A DNA stretch of 64,000 nucleotides. Source: Ptychodera flava (lineage: Eukaryota > Hemichordata > Enteropneusta > Ptychoderidae). A model generated the notes under the pieces. That model was given only the letters and a program-made list of their open reading frames with translations, was not told the DNA's origin and searched no databases. The stretch spans positions 15,043,772 to 15,107,771 of the forward strand of contig NC_091944.1 of the NCBI RefSeq assembly GCF_041260155.1, in the 5' to 3' direction. Within the stretch, counting starts at the first letter, position 1. Each line of letters starts with the position of its first letter. Positions 1 to 10,779 of the stretch are shown here, piece by piece. The translations under genes and the position numbers were made by a program.

Positions 1-114
1 ATAATTCACTGTAATATGTTTTGTAATTAAGTTTTAAATGCTCGATTTTTTTCTAGTCTGTAGATATACCGTTAGTTGACATTTCTGTAACTTTGTGTTG
101 CAACCAGCTAAATG

Positions 115-1612
115 TTAAAGTGCGATAAAATCTGGTCGTCAATCAACAGTTGAAAATTACCGCCCAATCTCCTTGTTGCCTCTTTTTGCTAAGATCTTCG
201 ATTGTTCCTCATATCTATCAACATACCGTATTAACCAAATATTTCCATTGACCAGCACGGATTTGTTAAAAACAGATCCACTACAACTAACTTAGTTGAT
301 AATACAGATTTCATCTCTGTTTCACTGAACAATAAACAACAGGTAGATTCAATTAACATGGACTTTAGCAAGGCTTTTGACAGTGTCTTTCACACACTTC
401 TCCTGTACAAAGCCGCCAAATTTGGTATATGTGGTAACCTGCATAGTTGGCTGGCTTCTTATCTCCATCTTAGACGACAGAGGGTAGTGTTTGGTAGTTG
501 CTCATCAAAATGGTACACTACTTCTTCAGGTGTGCCCCAGGGTTCACTCTTTGGGGCCACTACTTTTTCTTATCTTTATTAATGATATTGCACTGTTAGA
601 CATTTCTGCAAAGCTCAGCTTGTATACCGACGATGCCAAGATCTATCGCACCATCACATCCCTCGCTGACTGTGTCATGTTACATCAAGATCTTGACAAA
701 TTTGCTCAATGGTGTAACAACTGGAAGCTGTCACCTGATATCAGTAAATGTAAATTTATCAGTTTTACACTTAAGAAAAGAGTCATTTCCTCTATTGATT
801 ACTCCATCAATGGTACTCCACTTCAACGGGTCTCTGTTGTCAAGGATTTGGGCATTTACCTTCCTTCCACTCTTAATTATTCTTTTCACATCAATAATAT
901 TGTTTCTAGAGCCTTCAAATCTCTTGGTTTTATTAAGCATCTCTGCCAGCCATTCAATGACATTTCAGCAATTATTTCTCTGTATTTTGTTTATGTAAGA
1001 TCTATTCCAGAGTATGGCTCTGTTGTGTGGTCACCCCACCAGCAGGGCCTGTCAGAAAAAATTGAGCGAGTACAAACTCAGTTTGTGAAATACATTTGTC
1101 GCAAACTCAATGTTCACTGCAGTAAATCCAGCTGTCCATTTTATTGCAGAATTCTGAACATTCCTAAGTTACACAATAGAAGACTAACCCTTGACATTTG
1201 CTTTTTATACAAAATAATCCATTCACATTATGATTCACCAAATATTTTAAATCAAATCTGCTTTTATGCCCCAAGTAGAAATTTATGCAAGAAACCCCTT
1301 TTTAAAACAGACTTGTGTTCTGTTAATTGCGGAAAAATTTTTGACAGTGCCAAGATGCATGTCTATTTTTAATGATATTTCTTTCAAATGATATAGATAT
1401 TTTTTCTACGCTGTGTAGTTTTAAAAATATTTATCCAGTCATTTTAACAGTTCTCTTTTTTGATTTGTGTATGTTTTTTCAATTTAATGTAACGTGTTAC
1501 TTTTATGGTTGTACATTTGTAAATTTGTCTTGTGATGGTGCGACTTTTTTTTTTCACAGATCTGTTAGTGGGTTTACCCATTGATCTGTGTATCAAATAA
1601 AATAAAATAAAA
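115..1612 (+). mobile_element. Decayed non-LTR (LINE) retrotransposon, reverse transcriptase and 3' end
   Basis: This is a relic of a CR1/Jockey-group LINE. The reverse-transcriptase domain starts near 150 with an ENYRPISLLP-like motif. It continues with HGFVKNRSTTTN (near 263), DFSKAFDSV (361), SGVPQGSL (about 525-550), GPLLFLIFINDI, then YTDDAKIY (about 624), where the catalytic YADD is changed to YTDD. The thumb region (HINNIVSRAFKSLGFIK and SIPEYGSVVWSPH) runs on to a stop at 1372. The reading frame breaks near 200-260 and again near 550, within the GVPQGS box, so it cannot make an intact enzyme. A 230-bp 3' untranslated stretch ends in an (AAAAT)n tail at about 1592-1612. The endonuclease and ORF1 are absent, either truncated or lying before the window. 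Family assignment beyond the CR1/Jockey group is uncertain. Confidence 0.9.
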
Positions 1613-1857
1613 ACCCCAAAAATTTGTTTGGAAAAGATCTTCCTGCTATGTCACAGTGTAATATTTTATTTTCTAAGCTCTTCATTTTTGTAAGACTGCA
1701 TAAATGGTCAAATTATGCTATTCTGAGACTGAATTGTCTTTACTGATTTACAAACATTTTACCGGTAAAGGTGATAAAGTGTATCCATTACAATACTGAA
1801 TCATGTGCTACCTTGAAACCATGATGACGTCATATACCGTAGCTGTGACATAGTAAG

Positions 1858-2160
1858 CAATTGCATTGATTGCAATTTCAGGTTTGTTACTAAATATAAC
1901 GGCATGTGCGCAACTTCGGACTACTAGAATACTGCCTAAAATTTTGACAAATTTTGTTGTTGTATGTGTGCGACTCTTGTTGCAGCTTGTAGTCTGAAAC
2001 ATAAATTCATACAAATTATTGTGACTATTAGCAGCCATTGTAACACTAGCAGGTTTTATTTTTGTCGTTTATGTGGAAAATGCAGAAAAATGTTTATTTA
2101 TGCATATTAATGAGATTAAATTGAGAGAAAAAATAATGTCATTTGCGATCACCGCAATTG
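1858..2160 (+). repeat. Interspersed repeat, copy 1 of 3
   Basis: This stretch is clearly similar to the minus strand at about 30850-31150, and more weakly to the plus strand at 30425-30660. Shared blocks include TTGTTGCAGCTTGTAGTCTG, AACACTAGCAGGTTTTATTT and TTATGCATATTAATGAGA. No coding capacity is preserved and the ends are not defined. It is probably an old transposon fragment. Confidence 0.7.
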
Positions 2161-2390
2161 CCTCACATCTGTTGGGGGTGAATCTGAAGAAAACAAGACT
2201 CCCAATCTTTGTTGTTACAACTAGCAAGTTTTCTTAAGAGGCCCCTTCATAGCTTTACTAAGCAACTGGACCCCCTAGGATTACTTGATTTGTAGAATTG
2301 TTTTGGTAGAGGCCCAGTATTTGTCAGTCTTGTTCGAGGCACATTCCCCTGTTCATCATCATTTATTCATGGGTTAGTGGTAGCGCCTCA

Positions 2391-2600
2391 CCACTTAAAA
2401 ATTACAGACTTGAACTTTTGCTCAAATTTTCATCAAGCAAACTTCAAACCGTCCTCTAAAATTTCAAAATCAAGAATAAACATTGGGGCCACCCAACAAA
2501 TGTTGGTAAATTACCCAATATTTACTGATATTTGAAATTAAGTATAAATGCCATCCCTGTGCTATCTAAGTGTGCGGGAAAGCAAGTTCTCAATTGTTAC
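2391..2600 (-). mobile_element. Degraded fragment of MITE family A
   Basis: It matches the copy at 63392-63747 over the blocks GACTTGAACTTTTGCTCAAA, AAAATCAAGAATAAA, ATTTACTGATATTTGAAAT and ATGCCATCCCTGTGCTATCT. The terminal TTAA ends are not intact. Confidence 0.6.
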
Positions 2601-4148
2601 AAAGTGTAGAATATTGTAAAAATTAGTTGAAATTTATGTCCCTGGGCACATTCGTCTAAATTTGCCTATGCCTAATGGACCTGAATGTTGCAAGTGAAGT
2701 GTCCATCACCTCCTCCAAATCATTTGTTTCTTGACCATATAGAATAACATAACCCATCATGTCCCATAACTTGATTGACATGTATCTGCCTTGAATGAGA
2801 ATTCCCTTTCAAGCTTTATTACTAAACTGTCAGGTTCAGCATGGTTGAGTGTTTTTGTGAGTTCCAAGACAGTTTGTGTTCAACAATAATTATACAAACA
2901 TTAGGCTGTATTCACAAGCACCTCTGGAGGGGGAGGGGAGAAACCCAAAAAGTTCTCAGATTTTTTCAAATACCCCTTCAACAAACTCGTGATATAAATA
3001 TACGATATAGATGTACATGATGAAAATAGGGTGTTTACAAGAGCAGATTTGTTAACCCAAGATTAAAATATTGGTTGGGTTCACCTTTGAGCTTGTCAAG
3101 CAGTCGTTAAAGTTGCTTGACAAAGAAGTGATAATTTATGCAAATGTATGCAAATCACCCAATTTCCCAGCTTCTTTTTCCTTCAAATTCTGAAATTTTC
3201 ACATTATGTTCTGTAAATGCTATATAACAAAACAACTATTTTGTTTGGCAATCAAGTTCTTACATTGTGAATAAGAGGCATTTTAATTTTGCTAATCATG
3301 ATTTTAATCACATTTTTGAGTGTCAGTCTTTCAACCTCCACCATTCTAGAATGAGGATAGATAATGCAAAATAAAATAGTCGGTTTTTTTCTACATATAC
3401 TCTTCTTTCAAGTGAAATGTTACATTTCAGAAAATAGCATCAAGTTTTTGACTTAATACCAAAATTGAGGTCTTTAATCCCAAATATACATCCACTTCAT
3501 TCTTTAAGTAAACTACTATACTAAACTATAGATAGAGTCTCTGCTTTTTGAAAATATGTATTACGAGTGGGTTTCCTTGTCATCTTTGAAGAGAAATATA
3601 TGGAAAAAAACTGTTGGCAATATGCAGCTCCACCTTAACACCAGATATGAACTGAAAATGCTCACATGTTTCAGTATACATTCCAGTTGTCTGTGAATTT
3701 AAACCTCTGCCACATAGTGAAAGTGTTATGATCTACATCATGAGCAATATTCCCCACAGATTAATTCCCAAAGGTCACTAAGTATATAAATATGCAATTA
3801 GCTGAAATGAAATTACTAAATTTCTTTGACTGCTGTCATTGTATTGCCACTTTATAAAGCAAGTGCAATTGCCTTTGGTCAAGTTTTCCAAGCTGTATAT
3901 GTCAAACTGTGGAAGGTCATTAGATATACAAATTATAAATTAGCTGACATGAAAAAGCATGATTCCTTTCACTTATAAAACATAATTGCCTTATCAATAT
4001 ACATAGCAAGTTTGATAAACTTTTAGGGTTCTTCTGGTCTTACATGCCTTATTGGGAAATTAGAGTTAGTTAAATATGCAAATTGCAAGTTTTGTCAACT
4101 TTTCTCATGTCATGCAGCTAAATATTCCATATAAGGAAAGTTTGTTAA

Positions 4149-4860
4149 ATATGCAAATTAGGAATAATTTTATTTAAAACTGCTAAAACAACTTTCTCAA
4201 ATGTACTTAGCAATTTTCATCAACTTTGATGTTCTTATCAATCCAGATATGTATTCCTTATTTGGAATGTTCTTTCAATATGCAAATTGGTGATCAGCCG
4301 GAGTGAAAATGCTAAATGACATTCAATATTGTATCGTCAATGTACATAGCATGTTTCGCCAACTGCGATCAAGTAAATCCAGGTGTATGTCTCTAATTAG
4401 GAAAGTTCATTAAATATGCAAATTTTGGATTGGCTTGAATAAAAATGCCTAATGACTTTCAATAATGTTGTATCATTGTATCTTTCATGTACATAGCCAG
4501 TTACATCAATTTTGGTCAATCCAATCAAGATAACCCTAATTAGGAAAGTTCATTAAATATGCAAATTGGGAATTAGCTGAAGTGCAACTGCTAAATGACT
4601 TTGAATAATTTTGTAACCTAGAATCTTCAATTTTTCACCAACTTTGATCAAGTTAATCGAGGCGTATATCCCTAATCAGGAAAGTTCATTAAATATGCAA
4701 ATTAGGAATATACTTACATGTGACACGTTTACGTCATTTATGGTGGATAAATAATTGTGTGATCAACATTTATAGAAAATCTTATCAAATTCTGTGCAGC
4801 TGTTCTCATTGTGTGTCTGTCAGTTCTAAAATCATTAATTATGCAAATGAGCATGAAATA
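4149..4860 (+). repeat. Tandem array with a period of about 136 bp
   Basis: Diverged tandem units share the core TAGGAAAGTTCATTAAATAT followed by GCAAATT, then GCTAAATGACTTTCAATA-like and ATGTACATAGC-like blocks. ATATGCAAATT recurs at 4149, 4278, 4414, 4557 and 4693, giving spacings of 129, 136, 143 and 136 bp. Confidence 0.8.
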
Positions 4861-5477
4861 TGCAAGCCAGTGGCTTATCAATTACCGGAAAGCTTCATTA
4901 ACTTTGGAATATCCCAGTTCCCTACTTAGTTATCAGAGGATTAGTTTCACAGACCTGCCTTTCCTACAATGGCACCAGCTGGATAAGATAAACGTAACAA
5001 TGGAATATTAACACATTGGGGGATTGAAAGTCTTCTGTTTGTCACCCGAGTTGGTCAGAAAAGGACCCGGGTTTCGGGTACCATGCAGTCTTTCCTTAAT
5101 GTCCGATCAGAATCAAATTGGGCACATAGATTCTGTTTGAGAATGGCAAGAACTGATTAGTTTTTTAGCGTGTGACTTTTGTGATTTTCTGATGAGGGAT
5201 ATACCATGATTGACGTCATCAAAGTCGATGAAACCAGCTATGTACATTGAAGAAATATGATAAAATATTCATGAAGTTATTTAGCATTTTTACATCAGCA
5301 ATTTAAGACTGGAAGGACTAGTACTCTAAAAACGTTTATGAAACTTGCAATGTATATTGATGAGACATAACTTTTAACTTTATATATTGTATGTATAAAT
5401 ATAGCATAAGTGAAAGATATTTTGCTTTTTCATTTCAGCTTATAATTTGTATATCTAATGAACTTTCACAGTCTAAG

Positions 5478-5666
5478 TTGGCATATATGAGTCTTAGCTG
5501 CTGAGAGTTATAAATTGTACTTCAATTCAATTTACTTGGATTTTAATATCCATTTGATGGTGTTCAGTTTTGGACATGTTGTTCTTTCATCTGAAATGTA
5601 CCATACCACACTCTCTGTCAGTGTGTGTTGAGTAATAAAAGATTGATTGATTGATTGGCATATATG
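5478..5666 (+). mobile_element. Short retroelement insertion with 12-bp target duplication and GATT tail
   Basis: TTGGCATATATG occurs at 5478-5489 and again at 5655-5666. Between them lie about 165 bp absent from the matching left arm of the surrounding inverted repeat. The insert ends in AATAAAA(GATT)n, a microsatellite tail like those of L2/CR1-type LINEs and their SINEs. The duplicated target and the tail together indicate target-primed retrotransposition on the plus strand. Confidence 0.8.
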
Positions 5667-5958
5667 GCTTGAAGGAGAGACTAAAAGCAATTACACTTGC
5701 TATATAAAGTGGTGATACAATGACAGCAGTCAAAAAAATTAATTATTTTTATTTCAGCTAATTACATATTTATATACTTAATGACCTTTTTCGGAATTAC
5801 TCTGTCGTGAATGTTGTTCATGATGGTGATCATAACATTTTCAATGAAGTTGCCCAACTGGGATACGATTTCAATATTAAAGGCTTAATACTTTACTTTA
5901 CTATATATACTTTACACGTTAGCATTTTCAGTTCATATCTGGTTTAAGTTGAGGACGA

Positions 5959-6258
5959 ATTTTGTCATTTATCCATCATCCGGTAGTGTCACTTCGGCTT
6001 TCTTCGGATATGACGCTGAAGTTGACACTGAGAAGCGTCATTTTCAGGGTCAGCTCAGGGCATCAGCTTGAAAGGTTACTTGAGGATGAGGATGACGCCA
6101 ACTTTACGCTCGTCGCACGGTGGCGTTGTTTCAGGTCAACAAACACCACAGGTCAACAGTGGGTTTCATCATCGTGCCGTCGTCGTAATGCAAGTTGTGC
6201 ATTCTCTCAGCAAAAGTTTCAACATCCACGTAACCAGTTGTACAGACTACTTTAAATA
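5959..6258 (+). promoter_or_regulatory. POLR3K upstream/5' UTR region
   Basis: This 300-bp stretch is richer in GC and CpG than its surroundings and lies immediately before the POLR3K start codon. It must hold the core promoter or 5' UTR unless an upstream non-coding exon exists. No TATA box could be assigned. The short open frames here are not protein-like. Confidence 0.45.
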
Positions 6259-8721
6259 ATGTTGATGTTCTGTCCGACATGTGCTAACGTATTAGTTGTC
6301 GAAGAGGGCGAGAACTGTCTAAGATTTGCTTGTAACACGTGTGCATTCGTACAAAATGTCAAACGCAAGGCAAGTACAATTACTCTATACCACTCGTAAA
6401 TTTTATCGTTGCATATTGTCTATTTCTTCGGTAAAGCAAGGGAAACCAAGGATAAACAAACAAACAAATAAATGCATATAAGAGAAAATAATGACTCGAA
6501 TAAGAATCGGTATGATTGACTAAACACATGCAAAACACTCAAGAAGATGCGACGTCTGTATCACCACTCACTAAACTTCGATATTTGATAGCTTGCACTT
6601 GTGTCAAAATATTCATGCCTGCTGTGCTTTTTGTTTAAAAATCCATCATCTTTGTATTTATAGGGGGGACGGGCAATTTCTGAAAGTACCTGTGCTGTGT
6701 ACACATCAAGTTCACTTTTGTTCTACCTCAGCCGTATATTCAGGTGCCACCAACTGGTAAATTTCATCAATTTCACAAAATCATCACAAAACATGATTTG
6801 AAGGCTGATATACCGATTTTACTTATTTTGACCCTGTCTTAAATTTGGAGGGGAAAGTAGAGCTGTTCGTAACTGCCCTCCCACTTGCATACACGGAAAA
6901 TATGTCCTCCCACTGAATTTTGATGCCCACTGCCCTCTAGTATCTATTGTGTGCCCTCTCCCACTCCCTACAACAATTCAAGCTCCCCATTGCCATCTCC
7001 CCACTACTGATATTCCCCATTGCTCACTAGATGCCCATTAGCAACACAGATCAATGGAAAACCATGCGAGCAGCTAGCAGTATACCTTGGAACATTGCTC
7101 CCCTCTAAGTTAGACGCTTTCCTCTGAAGTTCTATCAGCCACAGCCTTTACCCTCCCTCTATGCATTTTCCCGTACCCACTGTCAAAATTTTCTCCCCGC
7201 CTGCTGAAAACAATGAAATTTCTTCCCCACCCACAGTAAATATCGATTTTCTTTCCTCTGCCTGCTGATTAGCTTTGAAAATTGCCCACCCGCTGAAAAA
7301 CTGCGCACAAATACCTTTTTGCACGAACAGCTTAGTTGGCAGCACCTGCCTATATTCGAAAGTTCTGACGCTGTGATTAGTGTATGTCCTGTTTCGAGTG
7401 TCCCAGCTGAAGACACACACTCAGTAGATAGCCAATCAAATCATCCATACTTTCAAATATACAGCCAAGGTAGAACAAAAGTACAGTAGATGTATATATA
7501 GCATAGGTCCTCTCAGAAATTGGCCTCAAAAACGCACAGATGAACTTTAGTGCAAAGAAAAGCAGATTTGAATTTTACATGGAGTGGGAGCCATCACTGC
7601 TGATTTATTGAATAAATTGTGTGTCTTTGTGCATAGAAACAGTGCGCTCTGCAATATATGTGTATAATTGTGGCGATTTTGTTCTCAGTTTTTCATCTTT
7701 GGGTCTCTGTGGCTGTCTACCAGGTACCGAAACCATAAGCAACTGTGATCACTCTTGATTCATGTGTCACTTTGTCAACAGGATTGCACAACAATGTATC
7801 AAATTCGCCTCCAAAACAGGATGCACAACAAAACATTAACATAACAGGAGATTCCATCTCTCATATTGAAATATTACAACACCCAGGTTTAGTGTATAGG
7901 TTTTCTATACACTTCACGTCTGGTGTGTGGAGACTGCATTGGAAAATGCATTTTTTCAGTTTAACACACTGTAGCATCCCCACTCCCAACACACACCCAA
8001 GGAGTGTTTTGGCTATGGATCCGCAACAATATAATAATAATAAATGAATATATATCTATAATAAATGAATAATAATAATAATAATGATTTTCTTTTCTCT
8101 GATTCCAGATATCAAACAGAAAATATCCAAAATTGAAAGAATTGGATGATGTGCTTGGAGGAGCAGCAGCATGGGAAAATGTTGATTCAACAGAAGGTAG
8201 ATTTCTCCATTTTCAGGATGTGTTTGCAAATATCTCTCTATGGACATATGAGACTGGATTCTTTAAGTGAATACTTTCTTGTTGAAAATTCAGCCTGGAG
8301 GATATACAGTTTTGTAGATATGTAGATGCAAGATCTTTTACTGATATGTGTGTCTATGTATGCATGCTATGTAGCTATACTTGTCTTGAGCCTGATGTAC
8401 CTCCCTGAGATTTCAATAATGCTATTCTGTCATCCCATGTATTGACCCTAGTTGCCATGAAATTCTAAGCTGTTGAACCAATGCACCTACTGTAGCCATG
8501 AAGGGTGCTTCTACCTCAATGCTGTAACTTATAACTAGCATTACTTGTGACTTACAACTAACACACTTCATTTTCCAATGATCTCTGTACCAGAAACTTG
8601 TCCCAAGTGTGGACACCAGAGGGCATACTTCATGCAGATCCAGACCAGATCAGCTGATGAGCCGATGACGATCTTCTACAAATGTTGCAATGCTGAATGT
8701 GGGCACAGGTGGAAGGACTAG
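6259..8721 (+). CDS. POLR3K: RNA polymerase III subunit RPC10 (POLR3K / yeast Rpc11)
   Basis: Small nuclear Pol III subunit required for termination, reinitiation and intrinsic RNA cleavage. Coding exons are 6259-6369, 8109-8196 and 8594-8721, joining to 108 aa, the same length as the human protein as I remember it. The N-terminal zinc ribbon has Cys5, Cys8, Cys25 and Cys28 (start MLMFCPTC). The linker carries [20 protein letters not shown]. The C-terminal TFIIS-type ribbon has Cys69, Cys72, Cys97/98 and Cys102. The RSADEP loop contains the acidic pair D88-E89 that supports RNA cleavage in TFIIS-like proteins. Intron 1 (6370-8108) has a GC donor, AAG|GCAAGT, and a normal CAG acceptor. Intron 2 (8197-8593) is GT-AG. 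All key residues are present, so it looks functional. Confidence 0.98.
6370..8108 (+). other. POLR3K intron 1, GC-AG type
   Basis: The donor reads AAG|GCAAGT, which matches the strict consensus of GC-AG introns. A GT donor at any nearby position would break the reading frame. The interior has degenerate CCCT/CCCACTG-rich repeats (about 6850-7300) and an (AAT)n run (about 8027-8088) just before the polypyrimidine tract and acceptor GATTCCAG. Confidence 0.85.
6850..7300. repeat. Degenerate pyrimidine-rich repeats in POLR3K intron 1
   Basis: Motifs such as GCCCTCCCACT, TGCCCTCT, TCCCCACT and TGCCCACT recur irregularly, with a rough 25-30 bp spacing. The ORFs read through here are low-complexity artefacts. 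Confidence 0.5.
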
Positions 8722-9345
8722 ACGTCAAAAGTTTGTGCTATGTAAGGAAGAATGGAAGCTTTGATGCTGAACCAAGGATGCTTCATACACCGTGAGTGGA
8801 AACAGGCATAGAAGACAAAATGAGTGTATCTAAAAGGTTGTCAAGATCATGAATAAGTCATTTATATGGCAAGGTACATTCTGTGATTGACTGTCACATA
8901 ACCACGTTTTGAAATGCAATGGCAGCCATGACTACGACCATGCTATGACTGACTTGTGAATTGGACATGAACGTTCTATCAGGAAATCTGAAGATTGTAG
9001 AGATTTACATATTTTATGCTCAGAAATATTGTGGCATCTATGACAGATTCTGAGAACTAATTCATCCTATTATATCTGTCACATTTACACATGTATTTTT
9101 ACCATAGACGGTAGAAGAGAGAGGGACATGTAACTACAGCTAACATCAAAGGACCAGTTGATTTACATGTTTTGATGTGGGTATTAATGCCCGATAAACA
9201 AAACCTGTGCCAGATGACATCACACTTTCACCATATTTGATTCCCATACTCGTTATAGTGTGCCACGGCTCTATTGTAAATGTAAGATTTTGTTTCCAGA
9301 ACATGTTTTACTTTTTTGGTAATAAAGAGTTTTGTTAGTTAAAAC
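8722..9345 (+). other. POLR3K 3' UTR with poly(A) signal
   Basis: The first strong poly(A) signal after the stop is AATAAA at 9321-9326, followed by a T/G-rich stretch (GAGTTTTGTTAGTT). This implies a 3' UTR of about 620 nt. No other gene lies between. Confidence 0.6.
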
Positions 9346-10637
9346 CCGAACTTTGTCAGGTAAGGTGTTATTTTCTATCTACTTCGGCAATATGACCTCA
9401 AAATCATTGCTCCGCTGTGTGCGTCCCTGTGCTACCGGTGCACCTTCAAAGGATCAATCAATGTGAACACTGTGTCAAATTTACATTATATTATATCATG
9501 CTACCATGCGCCATTCTGATTGGACGAGAGCTCATTCTACCGATGCTAAAATACTGTTTTAGCACTGATAGCGGTGGTAAAACGGGCCCCTAAACCAGCA
9601 TTTTCGAAAATTGCCCGGTCGGTGCATTTGAACGTACCTATCTAAACCATAGACCCTCGACAAAAACCGAAATAGTCCACTTTGTTTCGAAGACCGAAGA
9701 CCGAATTTTGATACACAGACAAAGTGTGGGTCTATAACTCACCTCTTAGTGTAAATAAGTTGAGATCGATGATCGATGACAGACATATCTGAAGCAGCAC
9801 ATTTCGGGTGTGATGCACACAACAAATATTAGGGCGAGACGCGATATATCCTACCGCTCTTTAAAATGAAGATAGTATTCGTTCATACACAAATAAATTG
9901 ACACTTCCTCACAGTAACAGTATGTCATATATTCTTTACCAAAGTTTGGGCTGTAACAGACCGGGATATCCTGACGATGTACACCAAGAAGTCCACATAA
10001 CAATGGGATGACTCGTGGCGACTGCGACTAAATTTGACATCAAATGCAACGAGCAGTGTCAGCGTCTAGCTCTCCCTGCATCGGGCAACACACTCTGCAC
10101 AACTGTTCATCACAGTTGCAGTCATCGCAAGTCTGGATTATTTCAAAACTTCTTGCTTTCTGGTACAATTATCGTCCAAATTATCCGTCAAAAATAGGTC
10201 CTGTAACTTCACTGAGCCACCTCTGAATGTCGCTACGGCCGCGGTCGACGTATACCGCTTATACGGTACAGAATGAGACAAATCTATTTTTAGTATGCCA
10301 AAAAAGCCAGGACTATTGTTCTTATGTAAATTTAAGAAAAAAAATGTTACTTTTTTCTTTTGAGTTGAACTCTTGACCCATTTCTGTGTGACTTCAGCAG
10401 GTATTTTTTGACAAGTATAGTGTTCGTGTTGCATGCGAATAAAATGCAATGTCGATATGAACGTAATGCGTATTTATCGTGTGTCTGTAAGTAATCCCAA
10501 CTTATGAAAATGCTCGGTCTCGGGCGCAGAATTTCCGACGTTCGATCTCTCAGACGTCCGTTTTCTGCATTTGGGGCTTAGAATGATGAAAATACCCAAG
10601 TAAGACAACAAAGGCAAGCAAGTTGATATAATATAAT
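9346..10637. other. Intergenic, no recognised gene
   Basis: This is moderately CpG-bearing unique sequence. The only coding-like feature is a short Cys-rich open frame on the minus strand at 10040-10168, listed separately. No splice-supported gene was recognised. Confidence 0.5.
10040..10168 (-). other. Cys-rich open frame, possible orphan exon or relic
   Basis: The minus strand is open for 42 codons with the pattern C-x2-C-x-C-x4-C-x2-C-C, containing CDDCNCDEQLCRVCC. The spacing recalls zinc-binding modules, and the CxxC...LCRVC stretch resembles the region before the PHD finger of UHRF-type proteins. It has no start codon, ends in a stop and has no recognised partner exon, so a chance or decayed frame is just as possible. 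Confidence 0.2.
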
Positions 10638-10779
10638 AGCAATAACCCCCTTCGCAGTCGGGTATACACTCGATTTTGGTACAATTCGCTTCATATAGCA
10701 CTCGCCTATCGGCTCGTGCTATATGTCGCGCATTGTACCAAAATCTCGTGTATACCCTCCTGCGGCGTGGGTTATTGCT
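10638..10779. repeat. 142-bp near-perfect palindrome (69-bp arms)
   Basis: The left arm 10638-10706 (starts AGCAATAACCC) pairs with the right arm 10711-10779 (ends GGGTTATTGCT) around a 4-base loop. I count roughly nine mismatches. The arms include GGGTATACAC and ATTTTGGTACAAT blocks. It could be a foldback MITE or an extruding hairpin. The 113-aa minus-strand frame crossing it is a by-product. Confidence 0.85.

Larger units (their letters stand above)
1613..3635. other. AT-rich intergenic stretch with repeat fragments, no gene
   Basis: No exon or RNA gene is recognisable. It contains the repeat copy at 1858-2160 and a degraded copy of the TTAA-flanked MITE family at about 2391-2600. The rest is unique-looking AT-rich sequence with stops in all frames. 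Confidence 0.6.
3636..5958. repeat. Large imperfect inverted repeat with internal tandem units
   Basis: The left arm, starting near 3636 with CCAGATATGAACTGAAAATGC, is repeated in reverse complement at the right end near 5915-5945. Correspondence continues inward. 3725-3800 matches the reverse complement of 5765-5850. 3815-3960 matches the reverse complement of 5440-5745 once a 177-bp insertion is removed. 4400-4500 matches the reverse complement of 5230-5330. The left half is made of diverged units of about 130-145 bp, each carrying ATATGCAAATT (at 4149, 4278, 4414, 4557 and 4693). No transposase is present. It is probably a non-autonomous foldback or tandem-inverted element. Confidence 0.8.
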
